A stretch of DNA of 64,000 nucleotides from Corallococcus sp. AS-1-6 (GCF_020037015.1 NZ_JAIQDE010000019.1:62001-126000), one strand, 5' to 3'. Counted from the first letter of the stretch, positions 36,758-45,609 are shown. Notes: generated by a model not told the origin, from the sequence alone. Numbers and translations are program-made.

Positions 36758-38965
36758 CTAGTCGACGAGCAGCCGCTTCACGGGCGCGGGGTCCACGGCC
36801 ACCATCAGGGGCCGGGTGAAGTGGCTGAACGACATCAGCGCCTGGCCTGGGGCGAGCCGGGAGACGCGATTCCACAGGCTCTCGTCGATGCTGCCCACGC
36901 TCTTCTTCAACTGGTTGATGACGGCCCCGTCCGTGATCTTGTGGATGATGAAGTTGTTGAGCAGGGCCAGGACCTCGGAAGGCAGGTGCTGGGGCAGTTG
37001 CGTGACGAAGACGAGCCCCAGCCAGCGCTTGCGGCCCCGCTTGGCGATCCGGGCGACCTGTTCGAAGAGGGTCTTCATCTGCGCGATGCGGCTGGCGGAC
37101 AGGAACTCGTGGGCCTCCTCGATGATGATGAGGACCGGGGTGATGTCCTTTCCCTCGCGGTGGGCCTTCTCGTAGCTGGCCTCTTGCCGCTCCTGGATGC
37201 CGCGCAGGATGTCCGCGATGACCAGGTTGTTGAGCTGGGGGGATTCCGTGTCCGACAGGTCGATGACGGACACCCGCCCTGGCGAGAGCATCGTGTCGTA
37301 CTTCACGCCCTCCGTGGTCCCCATGTCGAAGATGTTCAGCCGGCGCAGCCGCTGGATCTTGCTGGCCAATGCTCTCCAACTGATGACGTTGCCGCTCTTC
37401 TGCCCCATCACCCGCCGCATCACATTGCCGGGGTTGTTCTTGAAGATGCTGTAGAGCCTCAGTGAATTGGCTGGCGGGCCTTCGTCCTCCTTCAACACCT
37501 CGATCTCCTCCGCGACCGTCCCCTTGCCCTTCGCGGCGCGGCTCGCGCGATTCTTCCCGTCCCCCTTGCCCTCGTCGCTCAAGCTGTAGAGGTACGCGTT
37601 CACCACGTCCAACAGGTGCTGGATGGTCATCTTCGGGTAGCCGGTGGACAGTTCGTCTACCTCCAGCGCGTCGCGCCTCTCCTCATCCGTCACGGGATAG
37701 ACCTCGAAGTCCTCCAGCAGCAGCTTCGTGACGTCGTAGGCCTTGAGGAAGCGCTCCTGCTGCGGCTCCGTCATGTCGAGGATCTCCGCCAGTGCGTAGG
37801 GCGACAGGCTGGAGAAGTTCAACGAGAAGTCGTGCTTGTTCTTGTGGCGCGGGTTGCGGCTCTCACGGCCGACCAGGTGATGGATGTGCAAGTCCTTCAC
37901 ACCCTCGGGCTTCTGGTCCCGGCGCTTGAGGGTCTCCACCATGGCTTGATGGTCGGTGGGCCGGTCCACGTGCGTGTATTCGCCCTCCACGTCGAAGACG
38001 ATGGTGGCGATGCCGGAGTTCTGCGCGCGGTGGATGAGCGTGGCCACGGTGGTGGACTTGCCGCCGCCCGTCGTCCCGATGATGCCGGTGTGCCGGGGCA
38101 GCACCGACTTGTCGCGGGCGTTGATGCGCGCCTCCATCCGCTCGTAGCCCACCACGGTCCCGATGCTCATCTCCCCACTGACTCCGAGCACCTTCGCGCT
38201 CTCCTCCTCGTCGAGCACGAAGACGGGGCTCTGCGGCCGGGGACGGAAGCGGTGCGGCTTGAGCACGCCCGCGACCTCCTCCCCGAGGATCTCCACCTCC
38301 GCGCGACCGTGGTACTCGAAGGTGTACGTGAGCTTCTTGCCGTGCGTCACCACGCCAATGGCCATGGTGGAGTTCGCGGGAACGGCGTTCGGCTCCGCGA
38401 AGGGGCCCTGCACGACGACGCCCAGGTAGGCCTTGTCGTCCTCGCGGCACTTGATGCGCACCAGCGTCTGCGACGCCAGCCGGTGCAGGTCCTCCTTCGT
38501 GGACAGGACGGTGACGAGGTTGTCGTGGCTCGAGCTGGTGTCGAAGTGGGTGAAGCCCACGGCGTTCTCCAGCTCCGGGTCTGCCTTGAGCGCCTCCGCC
38601 CGCTCCTTCGCCGCGTCGATTTCGCCCTTGGCCCTGGCCGGCAGGGGCAGGACGCCCCCGTTGTGTGGCGCCTCCGAGGGAGGCGGCTGCGGAACAGGGC
38701 CTCGGGCTGCCGGAGCCGGGGTGGGGGAGACCGCGCTGGCCGGAGGCTTCGGTGGCGCACCGGGGTGGGGCGCCGGGCGCGGCCCGTTCATCTGGATGTT
38801 CGCGGGCGGAGTGCCCGGCGGACGGGCGCCCGGCGGGGACGGCGCGACTGGCCGCTGGCCATTGGGAGCGGTGGCGGCGTGGCCATTCACGGGCCTGCCG
38901 TTGTGGGCCACGCCATTCTGCGCGGGACCGCGGCCGGGTACGTTGGTGTTTCCATTGTCAGACAT
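36758..38965 (-). CDS. HerA-type FtsK-like DNA translocase/helicase ATPase
   Basis: 735 residues. The first ~100 are a Pro/Asn/Gly-rich disordered tail, unusual for HerA. A HAS-barrel-like domain follows (~130-280), then the RecA-type motor: Walker A GTTGGGKST (297-305), Walker B VLIIIEEAHEFL (~611-622) and downstream RGRKRWLGLVFVTQLPQHLP with a sensor Gln and probable arginine finger. HerA forms hexamers that pump DNA and work with NurA in end resection and anti-phage defence. It is the last of five genes, 15 bp after the NurA-like gene. Confidence 0.9.
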   Translation of the reverse strand: MSDNGNTNVPGRGPAQNGVAHNGRPVNGHAATAPNGQRPVAPSPPGARPPGTPPANIQMNGPRPAPHPGAPPKPPASAVSPTPAPAARGPVPQPPPSEAPHNGGVLPLPARAKGEIDAAKERAEALKADPELENAVGFTHFDTSSSHDNLVTVLSTKEDLHRLASQTLVRIKCREDDKAYLGVVVQGPFAEPNAVPANSTMAIGVVTHGKKLTYTFEYHGRAEVEILGEEVAGVLKPHRFRPRPQSPVFVLDEEESAKVLGVSGEMSIGTVVGYERMEARINARDKSVLPRHTGIIGTTGGGKSTTVATLIHRAQNSGIATIVFDVEGEYTHVDRPTDHQAMVETLKRRDQKPEGVKDLHIHHLVGRESRNPRHKNKHDFSLNFSSLSPYALAEILDMTEPQQERFLKAYDVTKLLLEDFEVYPVTDEERRDALEVDELSTGYPKMTIQHLLDVVNAYLYSLSDEGKGDGKNRASRAAKGKGTVAEEIEVLKEDEGPPANSLRLYSIFKNNPGNVMRRVMGQKSGNVISWRALASKIQRLRRLNIFDMGTTEGVKYDTMLSPGRVSVIDLSDTESPQLNNLVIADILRGIQERQEASYEKAHREGKDITPVLIIIEEAHEFLSASRIAQMKTLFEQVARIAKRGRKRWLGLVFVTQLPQHLPSEVLALLNNFIIHKITDGAVINQLKKSVGSIDESLWNRVSRLAPGQALMSFSHFTRPLMVAVDPAPVKRLLVD

Positions 38966-38980
38966 GCTGTCGTTCCCCCA

Positions 38981-40180
38981 TCAGCGACGTGGCTTGCGAC
39001 CGTTGAAGTATTGAAGGTGGGCGTCGGCCAGCGCGTAGGCCTCCTGGACCACGCCCTCGAAGCCATCCATGCCGAAGGCGCTACGGCACGTGGACTCCGC
39101 GACGTCGAGCAGCATGGGGTAGCCCTGTTCCGGGCGCAGCATGCTGTCCGCGATGGCCACGCAAGCGGCCATGTGGGCATGGTCGACGTGCGCGTAGAAG
39201 ATGCGGGGTGGGGCGTTCTCCGAGGCGCGGAACAGGCCCTTCACGACCTTGTGTGAATACGCGTTGATGAATTCGCGCGCCAGGTCGTACTCCTCGAGGT
39301 CGTACTGCCATCCGTCCAGGATGTCCTTCCCCTCCTGCTTCAGCGACTCGAGGATGACGAACTCGCCGGCCTTGAGCGCATGGCCCATGGTGAGGAAGCC
39401 CCGGTCGTCCATCCGTGCGGAGACGAAGACGAAACGGGGATGGTCCTTCATCACTCGTTCGAGCATCCCCAGCGACGCTTTCAACAGGCTCTTGTAGCCG
39501 GAGCCAGTGATGAGCTCACGGGCGAAGGGATTGCCCTGACCCATGCGCCACGGGGCCTTCAGCTTCTCCACCAGGATGGCGCGCTCCGCGTATGCGCGGA
39601 TGCCTCGCCGCGCGAGTCGCGACAGGCTGTCTGGCCCACCGCGTCCCGGATGCGAGCGGTTCTGGCGCATCTCGATATAGGACAGAGCTTCCTGGTAGGG
39701 GTCCGGCGCGTCGACCGTCACCTCGCGGCGGAACAGACGCTGGGAGAAGGTGCCCGCGGTGCCGCCATAGCCAATGGCCGCGATGCTCAACTGGGTGATG
39801 TCCAGGGGCAGCGTCTCGTGCGTCACGGAGAGGCCGTTGACCGCCTCCACCTGGCCGGCGAAGAGCAGGCCCGAGTGGATGTCCGCCAGTTGCTCGGGGC
39901 TCAACTGGTAGAGCCCAGCGCCCTCGGGGGCTCCGGGGCGTGTCTGGAGGCGGGGGAGCAACTCCTGGCGGATGATGGACCGGAGCTCGTCCTCCTTCTG
40001 GATGGCGCCACCAATCTCCCGCCGGTAGCGTTCCATGATGACCTGGAGGTCCAGGCCCTCCGCCCACGTCTCCAGATTCAGCGTGCGCTCCAGGTCCTCG
40101 CGGAACGAGCCGCGGAAGTCCTCATCACCGGTCAAATCTTCTTCGTCGTCGTCAAAGCGCCCGTGGCCGCCCATGGTCAC
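38981..40180 (-). CDS. NurA-like nuclease partner of HerA
   Basis: 399 residues with an acidic N-terminus (DDDEEDLTGDED) and helical segment, then AVNGLSV (from 113) followed by strands, and a C-terminal half with VFVSARMDDRGFL, RIFYAHVDHAH and EQGYPMLLDVAESTCR. The position beside HerA and the overall order fit the NurA nuclease fold. The expected catalytic AVDGS appears as AVNGL, so the identification and activity are tentative. The GTG at 40180 overlaps the ImmA/IrrE stop by 4 bp; ATG 40174 is an alternative. Confidence 0.6.
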   Translation of the reverse strand: MTMGGHGRFDDDEEDLTGDEDFRGSFREDLERTLNLETWAEGLDLQVIMERYRREIGGAIQKEDELRSIIRQELLPRLQTRPGAPEGAGLYQLSPEQLADIHSGLLFAGQVEAVNGLSVTHETLPLDITQLSIAAIGYGGTAGTFSQRLFRREVTVDAPDPYQEALSYIEMRQNRSHPGRGGPDSLSRLARRGIRAYAERAILVEKLKAPWRMGQGNPFARELITGSGYKSLLKASLGMLERVMKDHPRFVFVSARMDDRGFLTMGHALKAGEFVILESLKQEGKDILDGWQYDLEEYDLAREFINAYSHKVVKGLFRASENAPPRIFYAHVDHAHMAACVAIADSMLRPEQGYPMLLDVAESTCRSAFGMDGFEGVVQEAYALADAHLQYFNGRKPRR

Positions 40181-40902
40181 CCTGCGTCCTCACCGAGGAA
40201 TGAAACAATGGAAAAACGGGAGCGGCCCTCTTCGCGGCGCAGGATGCGCGCGTAGGTTTCCGCCATCCAATCCGGCAGCCCGAAGTGCTGCTCCAAGCGT
40301 TGCTGCTGCATGTCTTCGGGGCCCTCCTGCATCACCTGACGAGCGAGCTTCGAGGGGGCGAGCCATTCCAGGGCCAGCCGGTCCGCGCGCTGCTCGGAGC
40401 GAGCCACCACCCCCTTGCCGATGTCGCCAGTGGGTCCCCGGTCCATCAGGTGGATCTGCACGCCAATGGGAACGCCTTCCAGCACCGCGGTCAGCGACTC
40501 CTCCGGGGTAGGACGGCGCTTCTGGTCCAGGACGTCCCGGATGTCGTCGCCGAAGAAGTGGAGTGCCCGCCTGCGCGGCAGGAGGTGGTCGAGGACGAAG
40601 TGACCCAGCTCGTGCGCCACCGCGAAGCGCTGAACCGCCGGGCCGTCGTCCCGGTTGAAGAACACGAGTCCCTTGCCCTCCCATGCCACCATGCAACCGT
40701 GCATCCGGCGGTGGTAGCCGACCTCCACCGTGCGCCCCCGCTGGGCCAACCACTGGCGCACCTTTTCCGAGGTCAGGTCCTTCAATCCCACGGGCCTCAC
40801 GGGCAGGAGCATGGATGCGTCCGCCGCCAGGTCACGCGGAAATACCTCTGACGGAGGGAGGCCGCTGGCCTCCACCGCCTCCCTCAGCCAGGCCGGTTTC
40901 AT
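40177..40902 (-). CDS. ImmA/IrrE-family zinc metallopeptidase
   Basis: 241 residues. Zinc motif HELGHFVLDH (H97, E98, H101) with the third ligand in SEQRADRLALEWLAP (probably Glu170), exactly the ImmA/IrrE pattern. Relatives such as ImmA of ICEBs1 and IrrE/PprI of Deinococcus cleave an HTH repressor after DNA damage. The ATG at 40902 overlaps the stop of the small HTH-like gene by 4 bp, so that protein is an obvious candidate substrate (inference). Downstream it overlaps the NurA-like gene by 4 bp. Confidence 0.9.
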   Translation of the reverse strand: MKPAWLREAVEASGLPPSEVFPRDLAADASMLLPVRPVGLKDLTSEKVRQWLAQRGRTVEVGYHRRMHGCMVAWEGKGLVFFNRDDGPAVQRFAVAHELGHFVLDHLLPRRRALHFFGDDIRDVLDQKRRPTPEESLTAVLEGVPIGVQIHLMDRGPTGDIGKGVVARSEQRADRLALEWLAPSKLARQVMQEGPEDMQQQRLEQHFGLPDWMAETYARILRREEGRSRFSIVSFLGEDAG

Positions 40903-41279
40903 GAGGCCGGATCGTCCTTCTTGCGCAGGTCGAGCGCGGCGAGTTGGAGCGTGCCGGTGCGATGCAGGCCAGCCTCCGCATCCCCGTTGGAGGAGTCCCC
41001 GCCCATGATCTCCACCTGCCGCAGGACGTTGGCGAGCGCGAACGGCTCCAGTCCGAACCGGCCGCAGAGGAGCTTCACCTGTTCGGCGAAGCCGTCCCCG
41101 GACGGCTTGCGGCACAAGGACAGTTGCTTGAGTGTCTTCTCGTCGCAACCCAGTTCGTCCGCGAGCGTGTCCGGCGTGCAGTCCTCGATGGACTGGTAGG
41201 TCGCGAACACCTGGCCCAGGAGTCCCTGCTCGGTGGTGCTGCGCTTCGCCGCGTACGTCAGCCAATCAAGCGTCGACAT
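40899..41279 (-). CDS. Small HTH-like protein, candidate repressor or antitoxin
   Basis: 126 residues. Residues ~35-90 (PDTLADELGCDEKTLKQLSL...FAEQVKLLCGRFGL) have the helix spacing of an XRE-type or related HTH, but the match is not strong. The C-terminus is a polar tail ending DLRKKDDPAS. SD GGAGG lies 6 nt before the ATG. It overlaps the sigma-like gene by 14 bp and the metallopeptidase gene by 4 bp, the layout of ImmR-ImmA type pairs. Confidence 0.65.
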   Translation of the reverse strand: MSTLDWLTYAAKRSTTEQGLLGQVFATYQSIEDCTPDTLADELGCDEKTLKQLSLCRKPSGDGFAEQVKLLCGRFGLEPFALANVLRQVEIMGGDSSNGDAEAGLHRTGTLQLAALDLRKKDDPAS

Positions 41280-41883
41280 CGGAATCCTCCATCCAGAGGC
41301 TTCGCAAAAGCCTCCTCAATCGTTCGGTGTGGCGCCTCACCTCGTGCAGCCGCTCACCGGGAGGCAGGTGGGACATCCCCAGGGCCTCCGCCATCTCCTC
41401 GGCAGGAACGCGGCCCTCGTGGAGGACGATGACGCGGATACCGGCGATGTCGCGTTGCGGCAGACCGGCCTTCTCGATGCGTTCCTCCAGCCGCTTCAAC
41501 AACTGCCTCGCAATCGCGAAACCCTCCACACCCTCTTTCGGAGCTGGTGGGTGGACTTCGACAATCGTCAGCGGGTTTTTCTCCCTTTTTGTCCGCGCCG
41601 TCCTGGACCTGTGGCTGTCATGGGCTCGACGCCTGGCGATCTGGTTCAGGAAATTCCAGAGCGTGGACTGGCGAGCGTCGAAGCGTTCCGGGTGCCGCAG
41701 ATACGCAAAGACGGCATCCGCGGCCGAGGCGTTGGCGTCGTCATGCGTGCACCCCAGGTAGCGCTTCAATCCCCGGACCAGCGGATCCATGAACGTCTCG
41801 AAGACGTCGTAGGTCGCCGTCGGGTCCCGGCCCAGCATCCGTTCGTGAAGCTGCTCCACTTGTTGTCGTGATGGACTGGTCAT
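41266..41883 (-). CDS. Sigma-70-family-like protein, first gene of the HerA operon
   Basis: 205 residues. Residues ~25-95 resemble sigma region 2: TYDVFETFMDPLVRGLKRYL, DDANASAADAVFAYLRHPERFD and STLWNFLNQIARRRAHDSHRS. The C-terminal part (LKRLEERIEKAGLPQRDIAGIRVIVLHEGRVPAEEMAEALGM) resembles a region 4 HTH, though degenerate. It could be an ECF-like regulator of its own operon or a repurposed DNA-binding protein. GAGGAG lies 6 nt before the ATG at 41883. Confidence 0.65.
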   Translation of the reverse strand: MTSPSRQQVEQLHERMLGRDPTATYDVFETFMDPLVRGLKRYLGCTHDDANASAADAVFAYLRHPERFDARQSTLWNFLNQIARRRAHDSHRSRTARTKREKNPLTIVEVHPPAPKEGVEGFAIARQLLKRLEERIEKAGLPQRDIAGIRVIVLHEGRVPAEEMAEALGMSHLPPGERLHEVRRHTERLRRLLRSLWMEDSDVDA

Positions 41884-41915
41884 CCCCCACTCCTCACCGG
41901 CATGCGTGCCCCCGC

Positions 41916-41983
41916 TTCAGGTTGGACTGCGATTCGCCTGAACGTTCGCTACAGCCCTGTCGAGTTCGACGGCGACATGTCGC
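41916..41983. promoter_or_regulatory. Inverted repeats upstream of the HerA operon
   Basis: Within the 202 bp between the operon start and the aspD terminator are a 12-bp perfect palindrome GCGACATGTCGC (41972-41983), an 8-bp palindrome GAACGTTC (around 41938-41946) and an inverted repeat TTCAGG...CCTGAA (41916-41942). One or more may be operators for the operon's HTH or sigma-like protein. I cannot place a confident -35/-10. Confidence 0.4.
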
Positions 41984-42084
41984 TTTTCCGAGCCGGCAGG
42001 TTGGCGAGGTCGAGGATCCGTGTCTGTACCTCGGAGGTGGTACTGCCTTTGGGGACAGGGTCTCGCGTGATCCCCCGAGGATCG

Positions 42085-42121
42085 AAAAAGACCCTGGTCT
42101 CCTTTCAGGGAGACCAGGGTC
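42085..42121 (-). terminator. Intrinsic terminator of the aspartate decarboxylase gene
   Basis: Read on the minus strand: a 13-bp perfect stem (GACCCTGGTCTCC with its complement), a 6-nt loop, then CTTTTTCG. It lies 24 bp past the stop of the aspartate 4-decarboxylase gene. A textbook rho-independent terminator, and it separates that gene from the HerA operon on the same strand. Confidence 0.88.
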
Positions 42122-42145
42122 CGTTTCATCCCGGCGTGACGTGTT

Positions 42146-43810
42146 TCAATGCGACGCGCCAGAGGGCGTTCCGCCCGCCTGCTTCCACGCATCAATGGCG
42201 CGGCGCACCTCATCCAGGAGGTCCCGGCCAATCCGTGAATACGCGCTGTCCTCCAGGTTCGCCAATGACACACGGGCCGACCAGGGAGGTCCGTCAACGC
42301 CGCTTCCGGTGAGCAGCACCACGCCGTAGCGCCGGGCCAGCCTGAAGACGATCTCCAGCGGGTCGTGGTGGTCCTCGACGAAGCGGACGAAGTCCTGGCC
42401 AAGGTGCTCGCGGCACCAGGCTTCCAGATCGATCGTCTGGTAGTAGGCCGTGCGCAGCGGATCCTCGTGCAGCGGCAGGCCCATGCCTTCGAGCAGCGCC
42501 TGGAGCCGGTCCTGGCAGATGCGCTGGCAGTACTTCTTGTAGGCCCCGTCCCTGTCCAACAGCGTGAACAGCGAGAACAGCGTCATCTGGAGCTGCTGCG
42601 GCAGCGACAGGCCCGCCGTGTGGTTCAGCGCCACGGCCCGGCTGTCCGCCACCATCCGGTCGATGAACTTCAGCCGCCCCGGGCGCAGCGAGACGGCGCC
42701 ATACCGCGCCTCCAGCCGCGCGCGCTCCGCCGCGGGCTGCTTCGCCAACGCCTCATCCAGGATGTTGTCCTCGTGGAGCGCCACCACGCCCAACCGCCAG
42801 CCCGTGCAGCCGAAGTGCTTGGAGTACGAGTACACCAGCAGCGTGTTGCGCGGCAGGTCCGCGGCCAATGAGCGGAAGCCGTTGACGAACGTGCCGTAGA
42901 CATCATCGGTGATGATCAACAGGTCCGGCCGGCGCTTGCGCACCAGCTCCACCAGCTTGTGGACGGACTCCTTGCGCATCGCCACCGCGCCCGGGTTGGA
43001 CGGGTTGACGACGAAGAGCGCCTTGACGCGCGGGTCCTCCAGCTTGCGCAGCTCCGCGTCCGGATACTGCCAGGTGGGGCAGCCGTCCTTCGCGGTGGCG
43101 CTCTGATGGATGTCCACCGTGCGCAGGCCGAACTCCTCCATGCGCGGAATCTCCAGGTAGGGCGTGAAGAGGGGCGCGCCCAGCGCGAGGGTGTCTCCCT
43201 TGCGCAGCAGGCCGTTCACCTTCAGGGAGTGGAAGACGTAGGTCATCGCCGCGGTGCCGCCCTCCACCGCGAAGAGGTCGAAGCGCCCGGAGGGCGGCCG
43301 CCCCGCGAACAGCTCCTGCGCCAGGTACTCCTGCACGATGCGCTCGCCGTGGGCGAGCATCCGGTCCGGCACCGGATAGTTGTCTCCAATGACCGCGTCC
43401 GTGAGCTCCCAGACGAACCGGTCCGGGTTGAAGCCGAGCGTGTGCACCCCGTACGTCAGCGCGCCGCGCAACAACTGCACGGCGGGCGCGTCGTCGCTCG
43501 CCTCCAGGAAGTCCTGCAGGCGTCTGGCGATGCCCGGGGACCGGGGCATGCCCGCGAGCCCCACCTCGGGGACGTCCCAGGCCCGCCGGCTCTCCGCGAG
43601 CGCGAACTGGCCCAAGAGGAAGAAGGCCTCGCGCGGCGTGGTGGCGATCCAGTTGGGATTGCCCCGGCCGGCGTTGAGCATCACCGCCTCGCGGGTCCTC
43701 ACGGCCTCGTCCTCGACCTGGAGGAGCGCGTCCTTCAGCTCGGAGGGGCTGAGCTTCTGCAGCGTGCGCTCGGAAGAGGCTCCCGGGGCCTCGGGCGTCT
43801 GCTCGGTCAT
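42146..43810 (-). CDS. aspD: Bifunctional aspartate transaminase/aspartate 4-decarboxylase
   Basis: PLP enzyme that decarboxylates L-aspartate to L-alanine plus CO2. About 554 residues, near the usual 530-545. Fold type I aminotransferase blocks: NAGRGNPNWIATTPREAFFLLGQFA, VEGGTAAMTYVFHSL, VVNPSNPGAVAMRKES, and the PLP lysine in YSYSKHFGCTGWRLG. The NPNW...REAF block and the long N-terminus separate AspD from ordinary aspartate transaminases. AGGAGGAGG lies 6 nt before the ATG at 43810; an in-frame extension is excluded by this signal. Confidence 0.9.
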   Translation of the reverse strand: MTEQTPEAPGASSERTLQKLSPSELKDALLQVEDEAVRTREAVMLNAGRGNPNWIATTPREAFFLLGQFALAESRRAWDVPEVGLAGMPRSPGIARRLQDFLEASDDAPAVQLLRGALTYGVHTLGFNPDRFVWELTDAVIGDNYPVPDRMLAHGERIVQEYLAQELFAGRPPSGRFDLFAVEGGTAAMTYVFHSLKVNGLLRKGDTLALGAPLFTPYLEIPRMEEFGLRTVDIHQSATAKDGCPTWQYPDAELRKLEDPRVKALFVVNPSNPGAVAMRKESVHKLVELVRKRRPDLLIITDDVYGTFVNGFRSLAADLPRNTLLVYSYSKHFGCTGWRLGVVALHEDNILDEALAKQPAAERARLEARYGAVSLRPGRLKFIDRMVADSRAVALNHTAGLSLPQQLQMTLFSLFTLLDRDGAYKKYCQRICQDRLQALLEGMGLPLHEDPLRTAYYQTIDLEAWCREHLGQDFVRFVEDHHDPLEIVFRLARRYGVVLLTGSGVDGPPWSARVSLANLEDSAYSRIGRDLLDEVRRAIDAWKQAGGTPSGASH

Positions 43811-44017
43811 GGTGTCCTCCTCCTTCGTCTGTCCAAGGTGAGCCACTCGCGGGGACGGGGGCCATGCGCCACGGGGTGGGGCGGGCGCAGGTGGCGGGCG
43901 GTTGGCCGGGTTCAGCGAAAAAAGACAACCCGCGAGCGCACTCGGCCGAGCTGCGACGAATGAAAGGTCGGGGCCGGACACACAAGTCCGGCAAGCACCG
44001 TGGAAGCGAGACCCGCC

Positions 44018-44812
44018 ATGTCTTCATTGAGTTGCCGTGTCGCCACAGCGCAGCGCGAACTGGATGACGCGCTCCGCGTCCGTTACCGGGTTTTTGGCGA
44101 GGAGATGCGGATGCTGGGGCCCAAGCGGCCCCGGGCTCCGCGCGAAGCGGATTGCTTCGACACGCTCCGCAGCACCTCGCACGTCGTCGTCTATGCGGGC
44201 GAGGAGCCGGTGGCCACCGCCCGCCTGCTGACGCCCAACGCGGAGGTGGCGGCCTTCGCGGACACGGTCGTGGGGCTGGACATCGAGAAGAAGCTCGACC
44301 TGTCGGAGCTCGTCGCGCCGGGCCGCGTGTTCGCGGAGACCACGCGCTACTGCGTCACCCGGAGCTACCGGAACTCCGCCGTGCTGCGCCTCCAGGCGGG
44401 CCTCTACCGCGAGAGCCGCCGGCGCGGCGTCACCCACTGGATCGCCGCGGCCAACATGGAGACGGACAGCCAGGAGGAGGCGGACCTCTACTTCCTGGCC
44501 GCCGCGCGCCGGGGCTGGCTGAGCAACGGCTTCCGCGTGCGGACCCGGGAGTTTCCCCCGCCGCCCGCGGAGCCCCTGGCCGCCCGGCTCACCGCGGAGG
44601 AGCGCGCCCAGGCCCGTGAGGGCGGACTCGACGGCCTGCGCATGCCGCCCGTGCTGTCGCTGTTCGCGGACAAGATGGGCGCGCGCTTCATCGCGCCGCC
44701 GCACTTCGACCCTGCCTTCAACCGCTTCACCGTGCCGCTCGTCGCCGCGCTGGATGCCATTCCGCCGCGGACGCTGAACCTCTTCGACTCGCTGGACGCC
44801 GACGCCGCCTGA
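44018..44812 (+). CDS. N-acyl amino acid synthase FeeM-like GNAT acyltransferase
   Basis: About 264 residues. LDDALRVRYRVFGEEMRML is the start of the autoinducer synthase/FeeM-like GNAT fold, followed by DTLRSTSHVVVYAGEEPVATARLL, GRVFAETTRYCVTRSYRNSA (the E-T-R-Y region typical of FeeM/PEP-CTERM-associated acyltransferases) and ESRRRGVTHWIAA. Such enzymes join an acyl chain from ACP or CoA to an amino acid. Followed after 87 bp by the haem-oxygenase-like enzyme on the same strand. The start is uncertain: ATG 44018 preferred over GTG 44000. Confidence 0.72.
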   Translation: MSSLSCRVATAQRELDDALRVRYRVFGEEMRMLGPKRPRAPREADCFDTLRSTSHVVVYAGEEPVATARLLTPNAEVAAFADTVVGLDIEKKLDLSELVAPGRVFAETTRYCVTRSYRNSAVLRLQAGLYRESRRRGVTHWIAAANMETDSQEEADLYFLAAARRGWLSNGFRVRTREFPPPPAEPLAARLTAEERAQAREGGLDGLRMPPVLSLFADKMGARFIAPPHFDPAFNRFTVPLVAALDAIPPRTLNLFDSLDADAA

Positions 44813-44899
44813 CCCCAGGCAGGCGCGCTCCTTCCTTCCCCCTTCACCCTCAACGCAACACCCACCGGGCCTTCCAAGGGCCCCTGTCAGGAGACGTGT

Positions 44900-45589
44900 A
44901 TGTGCAAGCAGCCCAAGCATGAGCAGACGGCGAAGACGGACTGGCTCGACTCCCTGCGGCACGAGGCCCGGATGCTCGTGCGGGAGCTGGACGCGACGCC
45001 GGGCGTCCGGCGCCTCTTCGAGGGGCGCATCCGCCAGGACGACTACGTCCACTATCTCATCCAGACGTATCAGTACGTGCGCTGGAGCGAGGGGTTCTTC
45101 ACCGAGGCCGGCGAGCGCGTGCACCGCGAGGGCCGCAACTCCGCGCTCGCGGAGCTGCTGTTCCAGAAGGCGCACGAGGAGCGGGGCCATGAGCAGTGGT
45201 TGCTCAAGGACCTGAAGGCCCTGGGCTGGACGGAGGAGCGCGTGGAGCGCGCGCCCATCTGCCCCGCCGTGCGCGCCTACGTGGAGTGGAACCGCTTCAC
45301 CACGCAGTCGGGCGTGCCCACCGCGTTCCTGGGCACGGCCTACGTGCTGGAGTACCTGTCCGTGAACAGGGCCCCGGACTCGGTGGACCGGCTCATCGCG
45401 GAGAGCGGCATCCCGAACATCCACAAGGCCGTCCTCTTCCTGCGCGGCCACGGCGCCGCGGACGGCGACCACGTGGCCGACCTGGAGGCGGAGCTGCGCA
45501 AGCTCACGTCCCCGGAGGAGCAGGCCGCGCTGCTGCTCTCCGCCCGCACCACGCGCACCCTGTTCCCGAAGTTCTTCCGGGAGCCCTGA
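44900..45589 (+). CDS. Haem-oxygenase-like di-iron (TenA/HDO-type) enzyme
   Basis: 229 residues, all helical. The metal-site pattern of iron-containing redox enzymes is visible: KAHEERGHEQWLLKDLK (E/H ligands with a following Asp) and RGHGAADGDHVADLE (H...D..H). YVHYLIQTYQYVRWS and FLGTAYVLEYLS are typical HDO helices. Known HDO enzymes (UndA, SznF, BesC types) oxidise fatty acids or amino acids with O2. Paired with a FeeM-like acyltransferase it could modify an acyl-amino acid (inference). AGGAG precedes the ATG. Confidence 0.78.
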   Translation: MCKQPKHEQTAKTDWLDSLRHEARMLVRELDATPGVRRLFEGRIRQDDYVHYLIQTYQYVRWSEGFFTEAGERVHREGRNSALAELLFQKAHEERGHEQWLLKDLKALGWTEERVERAPICPAVRAYVEWNRFTTQSGVPTAFLGTAYVLEYLSVNRAPDSVDRLIAESGIPNIHKAVLFLRGHGAADGDHVADLEAELRKLTSPEEQAALLLSARTTRTLFPKFFREP

Positions 45590-45609
45590 GCCCGCGCGCC
45601 CGGACCTCC

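Noticed and set aside
36758..41883. Prophage or integrative element
   Set aside because: ImmA/IrrE and HTH genes are typical of mobile elements, but no integrase, structural genes, att repeats or flanking tRNA are visible here.
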